Assembly (NCBI GenBank): GCA_021323895.1
Contig: JAJPKD010000042.1
Coordinates: forward strand, 1-38,097
Origin: Acidobacteriota bacterium
GTDB taxonomy: Bacteria > Acidobacteriota > Blastocatellia > Pyrinomonadales > Pyrinomonadaceae
DNA length: 38,097 bases
Direction of reading: 5' to 3'
Every line of letters begins with the position of its first letter. Position 1 is the first letter of the stretch. This document shows, piece by piece, positions 1-9,724 of this stretch. The notes beneath the pieces are model-generated. The model did no database searches, was not told the DNA's origin, and worked only from the letters and a program-made list of their open reading frames with translations. Made by a program: the position numbers and the translations under genes.

Positions 1-2
1 AA

Positions 3-1580
3 GAGCAGGACATCATGAGCGGCGACACGATGACTGGCATTCTCAACGACAAGAAGAAACTCCAAAAGATCGAGGTGCGTGGGAACTCTTACCTGCGTTC
101 GATGGATCCCGGGCACGCGGCCGAAGCTCATGCAATCGATATGGATTTCTATTTCGACGCGGATCAGCGGCTGCAGCGCGCGTATGGCTCGCGCGACGTT
201 CGCGCACAAACATTGAATGCCGATTCGGATGTGCAACTGAGCGGATCGAATACTATCGACATGAATTTTCAGGCGCAGGGCGATCAGAGCGTGCTGAAAG
301 AAATGAAGGCCGACGGCCGATCGGTGGCGACGATGTCGGCGCCGAAATCGCGCGAGAACGATCCACGCGCAGCCAGCAAAAGGTTGACGGCAGATTCGAT
401 CAAGATGACCTGGCACACGAACGGCAAGGATTTAGAAAAGGCTGAAGCCGCCGGCAACGCCGAGTTGTACGTCGAGCCGGTACAAAAAACTCCGAAGAAC
501 GACAAGAAAACTTTGACCGCATCGCGGTTCGACTGCGATTTCTTCGAGAGCGGCAACGTCACCAAGACTTGCAACGCCACCGGCGGAGCGAAAGCTTTGC
601 TTGTGCCCTGGCAAGCAACCGACAAGCGCGGCACTCGCACGATCACTTCGCAAACGATGAAGGCTGCGTTTGTTCGCGAAACGCAGGACATCGATCGAGT
701 TGATGCGATTGGCGACGCGAAGTTCAATGAACTCGATCGCAACGGAACGGCCAACACGATTGCCTACACGGCTGCGGATGAAACGGTGCGATTGCGCGGC
801 GGCGATCCGACGGTTTGGGATTCGCGCGCGCGCACCAAAGCGATTGAGATCGATTCCAACAACGCGACGCACACTTCCGTCTGTCGCGGTAAAGTCGCGA
901 CTACTTACTACAGCCAGGAACAAACTAATGGCGCCACGCCGTTTCGCAAGGTCAAGAGTCCGGTTTACATCACCGGCGATCGCGCCGAGATTGATCACGA
1001 TTCGGGACGCGCGACTTATACCGGATCGGCGCGCATGTGGCAGGACGACAACTACGTCCGCAGCGATTCGATCACGCTCTATCGCGCTGACTCGAAGATG
1101 GAAAGTTGGGGACACGTGCAGAGCGCGCTATACCAAGCGAAACAGAAGAACGGTAACTCGACGGCAGTTGTGCCGGCCTTTGCCACCTCGGATTTCATGC
1201 GTTACTCGGACGCTAAACGGCTGTTGCACTACGAGAGCAACGTCGATATTAAGCAGGGTACTGATCGGCTGACTTCCGCCGTTGCCGATGTTTACTTGCA
1301 GAAGGATGTTAACGAGGTCGAACGCACCATCGCGCAGAAGAACGTCACGATCGTGCAGCCGGGAAGACGAGGCACCGGCGATTGGTGTCAGTACACGACT
1401 GCCGATGAAGTGGCCGTGCTGACCGGAAACCCAGCGCACGTCGAAGACGCCGAGCAGGGAACCACCGACGGCAATCGCTTGACGATGTATCGTCGCGAGA
1501 ACCGTGTCGTCGCTGATGATGCGCGCGGCAGTCAATCACCTGGCCGCGTGCGATCGACGCATAAGATTACGAAGCCGTAA
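3..1580 (+). CDS. LptA/OstA-like LPS-export or organic solvent tolerance family protein, probably 5'-truncated by the window edge
   Basis: 521-aa ORF (track start 15) with repeated beta-strand-type motifs (LTADSIKMTW, ITGDRAEIDHDSGRATYTGSARMWQDDNYVRSDSITLYR) typical of OstA/LptA domains; frame is open to the window start. Confidence 0.7.
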   Translation, partial: EQDIMSGDTMTGILNDKKKLQKIEVRGNSYLRSMDPGHAAEAHAIDMDFYFDADQRLQRAYGSRDVRAQTLNADSDVQLSGSNTIDMNFQAQGDQSVLKEMKADGRSVATMSAPKSRENDPRAASKRLTADSIKMTWHTNGKDLEKAEAAGNAELYVEPVQKTPKNDKKTLTASRFDCDFFESGNVTKTCNATGGAKALLVPWQATDKRGTRTITSQTMKAAFVRETQDIDRVDAIGDAKFNELDRNGTANTIAYTAADETVRLRGGDPTVWDSRARTKAIEIDSNNATHTSVCRGKVATTYYSQEQTNGATPFRKVKSPVYITGDRAEIDHDSGRATYTGSARMWQDDNYVRSDSITLYRADSKMESWGHVQSALYQAKQKNGNSTAVVPAFATSDFMRYSDAKRLLHYESNVDIKQGTDRLTSAVADVYLQKDVNEVERTIAQKNVTIVQPGRRGTGDWCQYTTADEVAVLTGNPAHVEDAEQGTTDGNRLTMYRRENRVVADDARGSQSPGRVRSTHKITKP

Positions 1581-1586
1581 AGAACA

Positions 1587-1636
1587 GAGGCTGGAGACTA
1601 GAGGCTGGAGACTAGATGTTCCCAGCCTCTAGTCTC
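1587..1636. repeat. GAGGCTGGAGACTA tandem plus inverted copy upstream of trpB
   Basis: GAGGCTGGAGACTA x2 (1587-1600, 1601-1614); CCAGCCTCTAGTCTC (1622-1636) is the perfect reverse complement of 1594-1608. Confidence 0.9.
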
Positions 1637-1648
1637 TGCGAGTGTTCC

Positions 1649-2878
1649 ATGAACGCAATCACACAACCAGATTCACTCGGCCACTGGGGACCTTACGGCG
1701 GACGCTTTGTGCCTGAGACTTTGATGGCGCCGCTGGAAGAGTTGACCGCGGCGTATGCAGCAGCGCGCGAAGACGAAACCTTCCAAAGTGAACTCGATCA
1801 ATTACTGCGCGACTATGCCGGCCGGCCGACCCCTCTGTTTTTCGCTCAGCGTTTGACTGAACATTGCGGCGGTGCGCGAATCTATCTGAAGCGCGAAGAT
1901 CTTCTGCACACGGGCGCGCACAAAATCAACAACACGCTCGGGCAAATTTTGCTGGCGCGGCGCATGGGCAAGCGTCGCATCATTGCTGAAACCGGCGCGG
2001 GCCAACACGGCGTGGCGACGGCGACAGTGTGCGCGCTGTTCGGACTTGAGTGCGTTGTTTACATGGGCGCGGAGGACATGCGACGCCAGGCGCTGAATGT
2101 TTTTCGCATGCAATTGCTCGGCGCCGAAGTGCGCGAAGTCGATGCCGGATCGCGCACGCTAAAAGATGCAATCAACGAAGCTCTGCGTGATTGGGTGACG
2201 AATGTCGCCGACACTTACTATTTGCTGGGCAGCGCTCTTGGTCCACATCCTTATCCGTTGATCGTGCGCGATTTTCAAAGCGTGATCGGTCGCGAAGCGC
2301 GAGCGCAAATTGCAGGCAAAGAAAATCGCTTGCCCGATTGTTTGATTGCCTGTGTCGGAGGTGGATCAAATTCAATTTGTTTGTTCCATCCGTTTCTGGG
2401 TGACGAATCAGTGAAGATGATTGGCGTGGAAGCCGGCGGCCGTGGCAACGAACTCGGCGAACACGCCGCGCGATTCAACTCGAATGGCGGCGGCCGGCCT
2501 GGAGTCTTGCAAGGAACGATGAGTTACGTCTTGCAGGATGAGCGCGGACAAATCGCGATGACACATTCGATCTCAGCGGGCCTTGATTATCCTTCGATTG
2601 GACCAGAGCACGCCTTCCTTCACGACGAAGGTCGCGTCGAATACACGTCCGTATCTGATGATGAAGCGCTGGATGCATTTCAGTTGCTATCGAAACTCGA
2701 AGGAATCATTCCGGCGTTGGAATCGGCGCACGCCGTAGCGCATGCGATAAAAGTCGCGCGCGAGATGAAGAGCGATCAGATCATGATCGTTAATCTGTCG
2801 GGTCGCGGCGATAAGGATATTGATAGCGCGCGAAACAAAATAATCACTGAGGACGCAGAGAAAATTAGCCGCAGATGA
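1649..2878 (+). CDS. trpB: Tryptophan synthase beta chain
   Basis: [45 protein letters not shown] motifs; start at 1649 preferred over ORF start 1616, which lies in a repeat. Confidence 0.97.
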   Translation: MNAITQPDSLGHWGPYGGRFVPETLMAPLEELTAAYAAAREDETFQSELDQLLRDYAGRPTPLFFAQRLTEHCGGARIYLKREDLLHTGAHKINNTLGQILLARRMGKRRIIAETGAGQHGVATATVCALFGLECVVYMGAEDMRRQALNVFRMQLLGAEVREVDAGSRTLKDAINEALRDWVTNVADTYYLLGSALGPHPYPLIVRDFQSVIGREARAQIAGKENRLPDCLIACVGGGSNSICLFHPFLGDESVKMIGVEAGGRGNELGEHAARFNSNGGGRPGVLQGTMSYVLQDERGQIAMTHSISAGLDYPSIGPEHAFLHDEGRVEYTSVSDDEALDAFQLLSKLEGIIPALESAHAVAHAIKVAREMKSDQIMIVNLSGRGDKDIDSARNKIITEDAEKISRR

Positions 2879-2946
2879 ACGCGGATTTTCGCAGATTGGA
2901 AAAGCCAATTTCTAATTCGCGTTCATCCGCGAATATCCGCGGCTAA
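2865..2946. repeat. Imperfect inverted repeat spanning trpB stop and trpB-trpA gap
   Basis: TTAGCCGCAGATGAACGCGGAT...CGCGTTCATCCGCGAATATCCGCGGCTAA. Confidence 0.88.
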
Positions 2947-2968
2947 TGTTCTGTTTTCCAACTAACGG

Positions 2969-3838
2969 ATGTCGATGTCCCGAATTGCTGAAGCATTTAC
3001 TAACCTCAAACGCGCGGGCCGGAAAGGCTTCATCCCTTTCATCACCGCTGGCGATCCCGATCTGCGAACTACGAAAGAACTAATCGTCGAGTTGGCGCGC
3101 GCCGGCGCGACTGTCATCGAACTCGGCATTCCCTTCAGCGATCCGATGGCTGACGGCCCCGTAATTCAACGCGCATCCGAGCGCGCTCTGCGTCACGGAT
3201 TTGGAATCGCCGATGTGCTCGAGATCGTTTCCGAAGCGCGCGGGGAAACAGACGTTCCGGTAATTCTGTTCAGCTATTTCAATCCATTACTTCAATTTTG
3301 CGTCGAGGGGAGGACAAGTCCTCCCTCTAAACAAATTGGTTTAGAGGCCGGACTTGTCCGGCCCGGAGTGGACTTTGAAAAACTTGCCAGCGAAGCCAAG
3401 CGCGCGGGCGTGGACGGCGTGCTCGTTACAGACCTCGTGCCTGAAGAAGCGATCGAATTCGCTTCAGTACTCAAAGCTACTGATCTTGATCTGATTTTTC
3501 TGGTGGCTCCGACTTCCACCGATGAACGTTTGAAAATGATCGCCGAGCGCACGAGCGGTTTCATCTATGCCGTCTCGCGCGCGGGAGTTACCGGCGCGCG
3601 TGAAGAGATGAATGTTGAAGCTGAGAAGCTGGTCAACCGTGTGCGTCGATTTTCTCCTCTGCCGGTTGCCGTTGGATTCGGTATCTCCAAACCTGAACAG
3701 GTCCGCGACGTTTGGCGTTACGCGGATGGGGCCGTGGTCGGATCGGCAATCGTCCAATTGGTTGAAAAATCGGTGAATTCCGCGGACGTTGTGATCAAAG
3801 TTGGCGAGTTCGCACGTCACTTGGCAGCCGGAAGTTAG
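2969..3838 (+). CDS. trpA: Tryptophan synthase alpha chain with an in-frame repeat-encoded insertion
   Basis: FIPFITAGDPD, ELGIPFSDPMADGPVIQRAS, AGVDGVLVTDLVPEE, SRAGVTGAR motifs; about 20 extra residues (GRTSPPSKQIGLEAGLVRPG). Confidence 0.96.
   Translation: MSMSRIAEAFTNLKRAGRKGFIPFITAGDPDLRTTKELIVELARAGATVIELGIPFSDPMADGPVIQRASERALRHGFGIADVLEIVSEARGETDVPVILFSYFNPLLQFCVEGRTSPPSKQIGLEAGLVRPGVDFEKLASEAKRAGVDGVLVTDLVPEEAIEFASVLKATDLDLIFLVAPTSTDERLKMIAERTSGFIYAVSRAGVTGAREEMNVEAEKLVNRVRRFSPLPVAVGFGISKPEQVRDVWRYADGAVVGSAIVQLVEKSVNSADVVIKVGEFARHLAAGS
3308..3364. repeat. GTTTAGAG-family paired hairpin element inside trpA
   Basis: GGGAGGACAAGTCCTCCC-TCTAAAC-AAATTG-GTTTAGA-GGCCGGACTTGTCCGGCC. Confidence 0.93.
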
Positions 3839-4055
3839 CTCTCGACGAAAAGAGACGTTTGGAGTATCCTAACGCCGCTTTTTTTGAGACTTGAAAATCT
3901 GAACCGCGCGCTCTCACTCCCGGCCCGCATCGGGATTGCGCAGAGAGGGCTGCCGAGACCGCGCAGTCGCTTAATGCCTCAAACCCTCTGAAAATAATCG
4001 CGTTGCACGCGTGAAACACTGTTCCATTCTTGCTTGACTTGTGTTATGCTGCGCC

Positions 4056-4098
4056 GTGTCAGTACCCGGAGCGATAGCGACGGGATCAAAGCGGTACT
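4056..4098. repeat. GTGTCAG-family half-element upstream of recA
   Basis: GTGTCAGTA-CCCG-GAGCGATAGCGA-CGGG-ATCAA, followed by GCGGTACT remnant. Confidence 0.85.
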
Positions 4099-4148
4099 AA
4101 TTAAGCAGCACACAACGTGATCTCAGAGAAGAGGAGCAGAAGAAAGAG

Positions 4149-5228
4149 ATGCCTGTTATGCCTGAAGACCGAATTGCAGACCGCAGCCGCGCCATCGAAG
4201 CCGCGCTGCTCAACATCGAAAAGCGTTTTGGCAAAGGATCGATCATGCGCTTAGGTGAGCGCGACGTGCTCGACGTGCCGGCGATCTCGACGACGTCGTT
4301 GTCGCTGGACGCGGCGATTGGTGTCGGCGGCGTGCCGCGCGGTCGCATTGTCGAAATCTACGGCCCGGAAAGTTCCGGCAAAACCACACTGGCCTTGCAC
4401 ATCGTCGCCGAAGCGCAGAAAGCTGGTGGCGTGGCTGCATATATCGACGCTGAACATGCGATGGATGCCGACTATTCTGCCAAGCTGGGCGTCAACGTTG
4501 ATGACATGTTGATTTCGCAACCGGATTCGGGCGAGCAGGCGTTAGAGATTGCCGAAGCGCTGGTTCGATCAAACTGCGTGGACGTGATCGTGGTCGATTC
4601 AGTCGCGGCGCTGGTGCCGCGCGCGGAGCTCGATGGCGAGATGGGCGATTCGCTGCCGGGTTTGCAGGCGCGTTTGATGTCGCAGGCGCTGCGCAAACTC
4701 ACCGCGATCGTGGCCCAGTCGAATACGTGCTTTATCTTCATCAACCAGATTCGCGAAAAGATCGGCGTGATGTTTGGGAATCCGGAAACCACGACCGGCG
4801 GCCGCGCGCTTAAGTTTTACTCCTCGCTGCGCCTCGACATTCGTCGCATCGGCGCGATCAAAGATGGCGACCGCGTCGTTGGCAATCGCACGAAAGTGAA
4901 GGTCGCCAAGAATAAGGTCGCGCCACCGTTCCGCGAAGCCGAGTTCGACATCATGTACGGCGAAGGTATCTCGCGCGAAGGCGACCTGCTGGATCTGGCG
5001 ACGAATAATCGCGTCGTCGAAAAAAGCGGCGCCTGGTTTTCTTACAAGGGCGAACGCCTGGGCCAGGGTCGCGAGAATGCGAAGCAAACTTTGAAAGATC
5101 AGCCGGTCATTCTTGAGAAGATCAAGAACGAGGAGAAGCGCGCGCTAGGTTTGCCAGTGAAGGAAGAAGCGGCCGCCACGAATGGCGGCGAGCAAAAGAA
5201 GGCAGCCGCGGCGACCGAGAAGAAGTAG
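4149..5228 (+). CDS. recA: Recombinase RecA
   Basis: [61 protein letters not shown]-like aagaaagag upstream. Confidence 0.98.
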   Translation: MPVMPEDRIADRSRAIEAALLNIEKRFGKGSIMRLGERDVLDVPAISTTSLSLDAAIGVGGVPRGRIVEIYGPESSGKTTLALHIVAEAQKAGGVAAYIDAEHAMDADYSAKLGVNVDDMLISQPDSGEQALEIAEALVRSNCVDVIVVDSVAALVPRAELDGEMGDSLPGLQARLMSQALRKLTAIVAQSNTCFIFINQIREKIGVMFGNPETTTGGRALKFYSSLRLDIRRIGAIKDGDRVVGNRTKVKVAKNKVAPPFREAEFDIMYGEGISREGDLLDLATNNRVVEKSGAWFSYKGERLGQGRENAKQTLKDQPVILEKIKNEEKRALGLPVKEEAAATNGGEQKKAAAATEKK

Positions 5229-5395
5229 CTTTCTACAACTGTGCGTTTAGTCTGGGGCGATCGCTGATGGGTCGTCGTTGGTAACTCCTACTACCTTCCT
5301 TACCTTGAGGCAGTAAAGGGTAGCGGTATCTTTCAAGAGTCTGCCTTTACACCGATTCAATAATCCCCACATAATTCAGTTCGTCAAATTCTTCG

Positions 5396-6721
5396 ATGAC
5401 CAAATCGATTCTCATCAAAGGCGGACACGTTGTGACGATGGATGAACGCGATTCCATCGTGCGCGGTGATGTGTTGGTTCGCGATGGGCGTGTCGCTGAA
5501 ATTGGTGGCGAGATTGATGACACGGTCAATGAAGTGATCGATGCGCATGGCTGCGCCGTCCTGCCTGGCTTTGTGCAGACGCATATTCATCTCTGTCAGA
5601 CTTTGTTTCGCGGCGCGGCCGACGATCTCGCGCTGATCGATTGGCTGAAGAAGCGTGTGTGGCCGTTGGAAGCCGCGCACACGCCTGATTCGATTCGCGC
5701 TTCAGCGCAACTCGGCATCGCGGAGCTAATCAAAGGCGGAACGACTTGCGCGCTGACGATGGAGACGGTGCGGCACACAGAAGAAGTCTTGCGCGTCGTT
5801 GACGAAAGTGGATTCCGCGCAACCGTCGGCAAGTGCATGATGGACAAAGGTGATGGTGTTCCTGAAGCGCTGCATGAAGAAACGCGCAAATCTATCGATG
5901 AATCAATCGCGTTAGTGAAGAAGTGGAACGGGCAAGCGAATGAAAGAATTCGCTGCTGCTTTGCACCACGCTTTGCGATCAGTTGCACGCGCGAGTTGCT
6001 CAGCGAAGTTTCTCAGCTGGCGAAACAGCATGGCGTCATCATTCACACTCATGCGTCGGAAAACCGTAGCGAATGCGAAATCGTGGAGCGCGAAACTGGT
6101 GAGCGCAACATCGATTACTTGAGTTCGCTGGGAATCACTGGCTCGCACGTGGTGCTTGCCCACTGCATTCACCTCGACAACACGGAGATGGAGACACTGG
6201 CGAAAACGAAAACCAACGTAGCGCACTGCCCGTCGTCGGACTTGAAACTTGGATCGGGAATCGCGCGAGTGACGGAGATGCTGGCACGCGGCATCCCGGT
6301 TTCGCTCGGGGCAGATGGCGCCGCGTGTAATAACCGCCTCGACATGTTCACCGAAATGCGCACGGCGGCGTTGTTGCAGAAGGCCCTGCACGGTCCTGAA
6401 GTTTTGCCCGCGAATCGAGCCTTGCACATGGCGACAATCGATGGCGCGCGAGCGTTGGGATTGGACAATGAAATTGGTTCGATCGAAGTCGGCAAGCGCG
6501 CCGATGTTATCGTTGTCGATCTAGAAGAATTTCACTCAACGCCTGCGAGTGATGTTGTGTCCGCGCTGGTTTATTCGTCGCAACCGACGGACGTCCGCGC
6601 CACGATCATTGACGGCGAAAGTGTCATGAGCGCTCGCAAGTTGTTGAAGATGAACGAAGCGAGCGTGATCGAAAACGCGAATCGTGAAGCTAAAGGGTTA
6701 TTTGAACGAGCGGGCATTTGA
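5396..6721 (+). CDS. Amidohydrolase family protein (S-adenosylhomocysteine/5'-methylthioadenosine deaminase or TrzN-like)
   Basis: [52 protein letters not shown]. Confidence 0.88.
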   Translation: MTKSILIKGGHVVTMDERDSIVRGDVLVRDGRVAEIGGEIDDTVNEVIDAHGCAVLPGFVQTHIHLCQTLFRGAADDLALIDWLKKRVWPLEAAHTPDSIRASAQLGIAELIKGGTTCALTMETVRHTEEVLRVVDESGFRATVGKCMMDKGDGVPEALHEETRKSIDESIALVKKWNGQANERIRCCFAPRFAISCTRELLSEVSQLAKQHGVIIHTHASENRSECEIVERETGERNIDYLSSLGITGSHVVLAHCIHLDNTEMETLAKTKTNVAHCPSSDLKLGSGIARVTEMLARGIPVSLGADGAACNNRLDMFTEMRTAALLQKALHGPEVLPANRALHMATIDGARALGLDNEIGSIEVGKRADVIVVDLEEFHSTPASDVVSALVYSSQPTDVRATIIDGESVMSARKLLKMNEASVIENANREAKGLFERAGI

Positions 6722-7620
6722 AAACCGACACGCTAACACTTCCAGCTTTCGCCAAAATCAACCTGAGCTTGCGTGTGCTCGGCAAGCGCGATGATGGCTA
6801 TCACGAACTCGAGACGATCTTTCAGACAGTCAGCCTCCACGACACGATCGAATTCACCGCGACGGATGATCCTGCGATGGTCACTTCCAGCGACGATCTG
6901 TCGCTGTGGATGGGTGAAACAAATTTAGTAACACGCGCGGCCAAAGCGCTACATGCTCGGTTTGCGCCGGCGCAAGGCGCGCGCATTCATCTGCAAAAAC
7001 GAATTCCGATACAGGCTGGGTTAGGCGGCGGCTCTTCCGACGCGGCGGTCACGCTGATCGGGCTAACGCAGCTTTGGGGATTAAAAGCTTCGGCGAATGA
7101 GTTGATGGAGATCGGCGCCAGTCTGGGCGCTGACATTCCGTTCTTTTTCCGTGGCGGGACGGCGCGGGGAACCGGCACTGGCAACCAGATAGAAACGCTG
7201 CCTGACGCGGGCGAAATGTTTCTTCTGATCATCAAACCGAACGCAAACATCAGCACCGCGGATGCGTACAAAGCCCTGAATGCACCTGCCTTGACATCGC
7301 AGAACTCGAAAACTATTCTTTCAATTTCCGAAGCGAAAGAGTTTTTTGACAATTCGACCTTTGCATCTCTCCAAAATGATTTCGAGGCAGCAGCATTTAT
7401 GCTCGAACCGGAGAGTGAGCGAGCCAAACTTGCATTGCTGAAAGTCGGTGCGCGTGTCGCGATGTTAGCAGGCAGCGGCTCAGCGGTGTTTGGAATTTTT
7501 GCTGACGAAGATGCGCAACGACGCGCCATTCAGGCAATCGAACTCGAAACTGGTTGGCGCGTCTTTCCTTGTAAAACGGTGGGGCGCGGTGAATATGGAT
7601 CGAGGCTGCAAGTCCCTTAA
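6718..7620 (+). CDS. ispE: 4-diphosphocytidyl-2-C-methyl-D-erythritol kinase
   Basis: [48 protein letters not shown] start overlaps upstream TGA stop. Confidence 0.95.
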   Translation: MKTDTLTLPAFAKINLSLRVLGKRDDGYHELETIFQTVSLHDTIEFTATDDPAMVTSSDDLSLWMGETNLVTRAAKALHARFAPAQGARIHLQKRIPIQAGLGGGSSDAAVTLIGLTQLWGLKASANELMEIGASLGADIPFFFRGGTARGTGTGNQIETLPDAGEMFLLIIKPNANISTADAYKALNAPALTSQNSKTILSISEAKEFFDNSTFASLQNDFEAAAFMLEPESERAKLALLKVGARVAMLAGSGSAVFGIFADEDAQRRAIQAIELETGWRVFPCKTVGRGEYGSRLQVP

Positions 7621-7652
7621 GGATGAGCATCAGGGGCTCGCTGGCGGTTCGA

Positions 7653-7681
7653 GCCTTCCGTTACAGTCGGGCTTCTGACAC
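7653..7681. repeat. GTGTCAG-family half-element (reverse orientation) upstream of tRNA-Gln
   Basis: GCCT-TCCGTTACAGTC-GGGC-TTCTGACAC. Confidence 0.75.
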
Positions 7682-7702
7682 AGAGCACTCGGTCTTTCAT
7701 GC

Positions 7703-7777
7703 TGGGGCGTCGCCAAGTGGTAAGGCAGCGGTCTTTGGATCCGGCATTCGTAGGTTCGAATCCTTCCGCCCCAGCCA
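7703..7777 (+). tRNA. tRNA-Gln (anticodon TTG), CCA encoded
   Basis: TGGGGCG...CGCCCCAGCCA acceptor, GGTTCGAATCC T-arm, CTTTGGA anticodon loop; some stem mismatches. Confidence 0.88.
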
Positions 7778-7785
7778 ATTTCTTC

Positions 7786-7860
7786 AATGATGAGTTTTGA
7801 ATAATGAGTTATGAGTTCGGGAAGGACTCAAAATTCATAACTCATAACTCAGCACTCATT
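7786..7860. repeat. Inverted repeat between tRNA-Gln and prs
   Basis: AATGATGAG...ATGAGTTATGAGTT / TTCATAACTCATAACTCAGCACTCATT. Confidence 0.85.
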
Positions 7861-7866
7861 ACTTAA

Positions 7867-8814
7867 ATGGGAACCACAGGCGGCATAAAAGTTTTCTCTG
7901 GAACTGCGCATCGCAGTCTCGCGGAAGAGATTTGTCGCGAACTGTCGTGCGACCTCGGTAAGGCCAACACAACCCGCTTCTCGGACGGCGAATTCAATTT
8001 TCAGATTGAAGAGAACGTGCGCGGCGCAGATTGTTTTCTGGTGCAACCGACTTGTCCGCCGACCGACGCGTATTTGATGGAGCTGCTCGTGATGATTGAT
8101 GCGTTTCGTCGATCCTCGGCGGCGCGTATCACGGCGGTGCTGCCGTATTATGGCTATGGCCGGTCGGACAAGAAGGATCGCCCGCGGGTGCCAATTTCGG
8201 CAAAGCTGGTGGCGAATCTGATCACGACCGCCGGCGCTGAGCGAATCCTGACGATGGATTTGCACGCAGCGCAGATTCAGGGGTTCTTTGATATTCCGGT
8301 GGACCACTTGTACGCCGCCCCGGTAATCATTCGTTATTCCCAGGAACGGCCTCTGCCAAATTTGACGGTGGTTGCGCCCGATACTGGCGGAGCGGAACGC
8401 GCGCGCGCCTATGCGAAACGGCTGGATGCGGAACTGGCGTTGTGCGACAAGCGCCGCGACAAGCCAAACGTCGCGGAAGTGATGAACGTCGTCGGTGACG
8501 TGCAAGGCCGCAACTGCTTAATCGTCGATGATATGTGCGATACGGGCGGCTCGCTGACGAAGGTCGCCCAGGCCCTGCGGCAAGCGGGCGCGGCGCGAGT
8601 TGACGCCTGCTTTACGCATCCGGTACTCTCAGGACGTGCCGCACAGCATCTGGCGACCTCGGGTATCGAGCAGATTGTGGTGACGAACACTGTGCCGCTG
8701 AACTCAAAAGCAGCGGAGTTGAAAAACATTCAAGTCTTGAGCATTGCGCCTCTCTTGGCGAAAGCGATCAAGTCGATCCATGAAGAGACCAGCGTCTCTT
8801 CGCTCTTCGTATAG
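7867..8814 (+). CDS. prs: Ribose-phosphate pyrophosphokinase
   Basis: FSDGEFNFQIEENVRGADCFLVQPT, YYGYGRSDKKDRPRVPISAKLVANL, CLIVDDMCDTGGSL. Confidence 0.97.
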   Translation: MGTTGGIKVFSGTAHRSLAEEICRELSCDLGKANTTRFSDGEFNFQIEENVRGADCFLVQPTCPPTDAYLMELLVMIDAFRRSSAARITAVLPYYGYGRSDKKDRPRVPISAKLVANLITTAGAERILTMDLHAAQIQGFFDIPVDHLYAAPVIIRYSQERPLPNLTVVAPDTGGAERARAYAKRLDAELALCDKRRDKPNVAEVMNVVGDVQGRNCLIVDDMCDTGGSLTKVAQALRQAGAARVDACFTHPVLSGRAAQHLATSGIEQIVVTNTVPLNSKAAELKNIQVLSIAPLLAKAIKSIHEETSVSSLFV

Positions 8815-8876
8815 CGAAGGGCAAACACTGAAAGTCGAGTAGCCGTCGGTCCTCAGCTTTCAGCAAAAAAATTTAG

Positions 8877-8929
8877 GTAGCATAGGCTTCAGCCTGTGAG
8901 TTTGGATCACAGACTAAAGTCTATGCCAC
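8877..8929. repeat. GTrGCrTA-family paired hairpin element upstream of rplY
   Basis: GTAGCATAGGCTTCAGCCTGTG...CACAGACTAAAGTCTATGCCAC. Confidence 0.9.
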
Positions 8930-8947
8930 GTTTTGGAGACAGTAATC

Positions 8948-9622
8948 ATGGCAGAGAAAAAGGACATCATTATTAAGGCGACGCGCCGCGAAGGTCGCGG
9001 CAAGAATGACTCGCGCCGCGCGCGTCGCGCGGGGCAAGTACCCGTGACGATTTACGGCGGCGCTGGCGAAGCAGTAGCCGCATTAGCACAGCTCAGCGAT
9101 TTGGCCGCGATTCTGCGTTCCGACACTGGCCGCAACACGATCTTCACCGTCGATATCGATGGCGGCGAAGCGACTGAAGTCATGTTCGCAGATCGGCAAA
9201 TCGATCCGGTGCGCTCGCGTTTGGTCCATGCGGATTTCAAGCGTTTGGTGAAGGGCCAGAAGATCGAAGCGACGGTGCCGTTGCGTTTGGTTGGCGAGCC
9301 GATTGGCGTGCGTGAGGAGGCTGGCGTCCTCGAGCAAATCATTCGTGAGATCGAAATTCGTTGCCAGCCGCGCGACATTCCTGAGCACCTGGACGTCGAT
9401 GTGACCAATCTCGGCGTTCACCAAGTGCTCCACGTTTCGGATATTCCGGCGACGGCGGACGTGGAAATTCTCGCCGAGCCCGACACGGTGATCGCCACCG
9501 TCAGTGTCGTGAAGGAAGAAGTCGTCGAAGCGCCGCCGGTGGAAGGCGAAGCGCCGGCCGAACCCGAAGTCATCGGCAAGGGCAAGAAGGAAGAGGAAGG
9601 CGAAGGCGGCACAGAGTCGTAA
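8948..9622 (+). CDS. rplY: 50S ribosomal protein L25 (CTC family)
   Basis: TRREGRGKNDSRRARRAGQVPVTIYG, HVDFKR-like segment; between prs and pth as in many bacteria. Confidence 0.95.
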   Translation: MAEKKDIIIKATRREGRGKNDSRRARRAGQVPVTIYGGAGEAVAALAQLSDLAAILRSDTGRNTIFTVDIDGGEATEVMFADRQIDPVRSRLVHADFKRLVKGQKIEATVPLRLVGEPIGVREEAGVLEQIIREIEIRCQPRDIPEHLDVDVTNLGVHQVLHVSDIPATADVEILAEPDTVIATVSVVKEEVVEAPPVEGEAPAEPEVIGKGKKEEEGEGGTES

Positions 9623-9624
9623 CG

Positions 9625-9724
9625 CATTGCCGATTTGCGATTGCCAAATGCCGATTGAACGAGGATTGGGTTTTCAGCGTGGCCGGTTTTTCAATCGGCA
9701 ATCATCAATGGGCAATCGGCAATG
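9625..9724. repeat. Inverted repeat (CATTGCCGATT / AATCGGCAATG) between rplY and pth, overlapping pth start codon
   Basis: CATTGCCGATT 9625-9635 and AATCGGCAATG 9714-9724; second nested arm pair CCGATTGAAC / TTCAATCGG. Confidence 0.88.

Noticed and set aside
3840-4148. LexA/SOS box upstream of recA
   Set aside because: No convincing known LexA operator consensus could be read; left uncalled
5229-5395. Possible riboswitch or regulatory leader between recA and the amidohydrolase
   Set aside because: Some weak complementarity (CCTTACC/AGTAAAGG) but no recognizable riboswitch consensus or clear stem set
8828-8863. Possible terminator or repeat CTGAAAGTCGAG...CTCAGCTTTCAGC followed by A-run downstream of prs
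   Set aside because: Stem is imperfect and the run following it on the plus strand is A-rich, not a T-tract; insufficient to call
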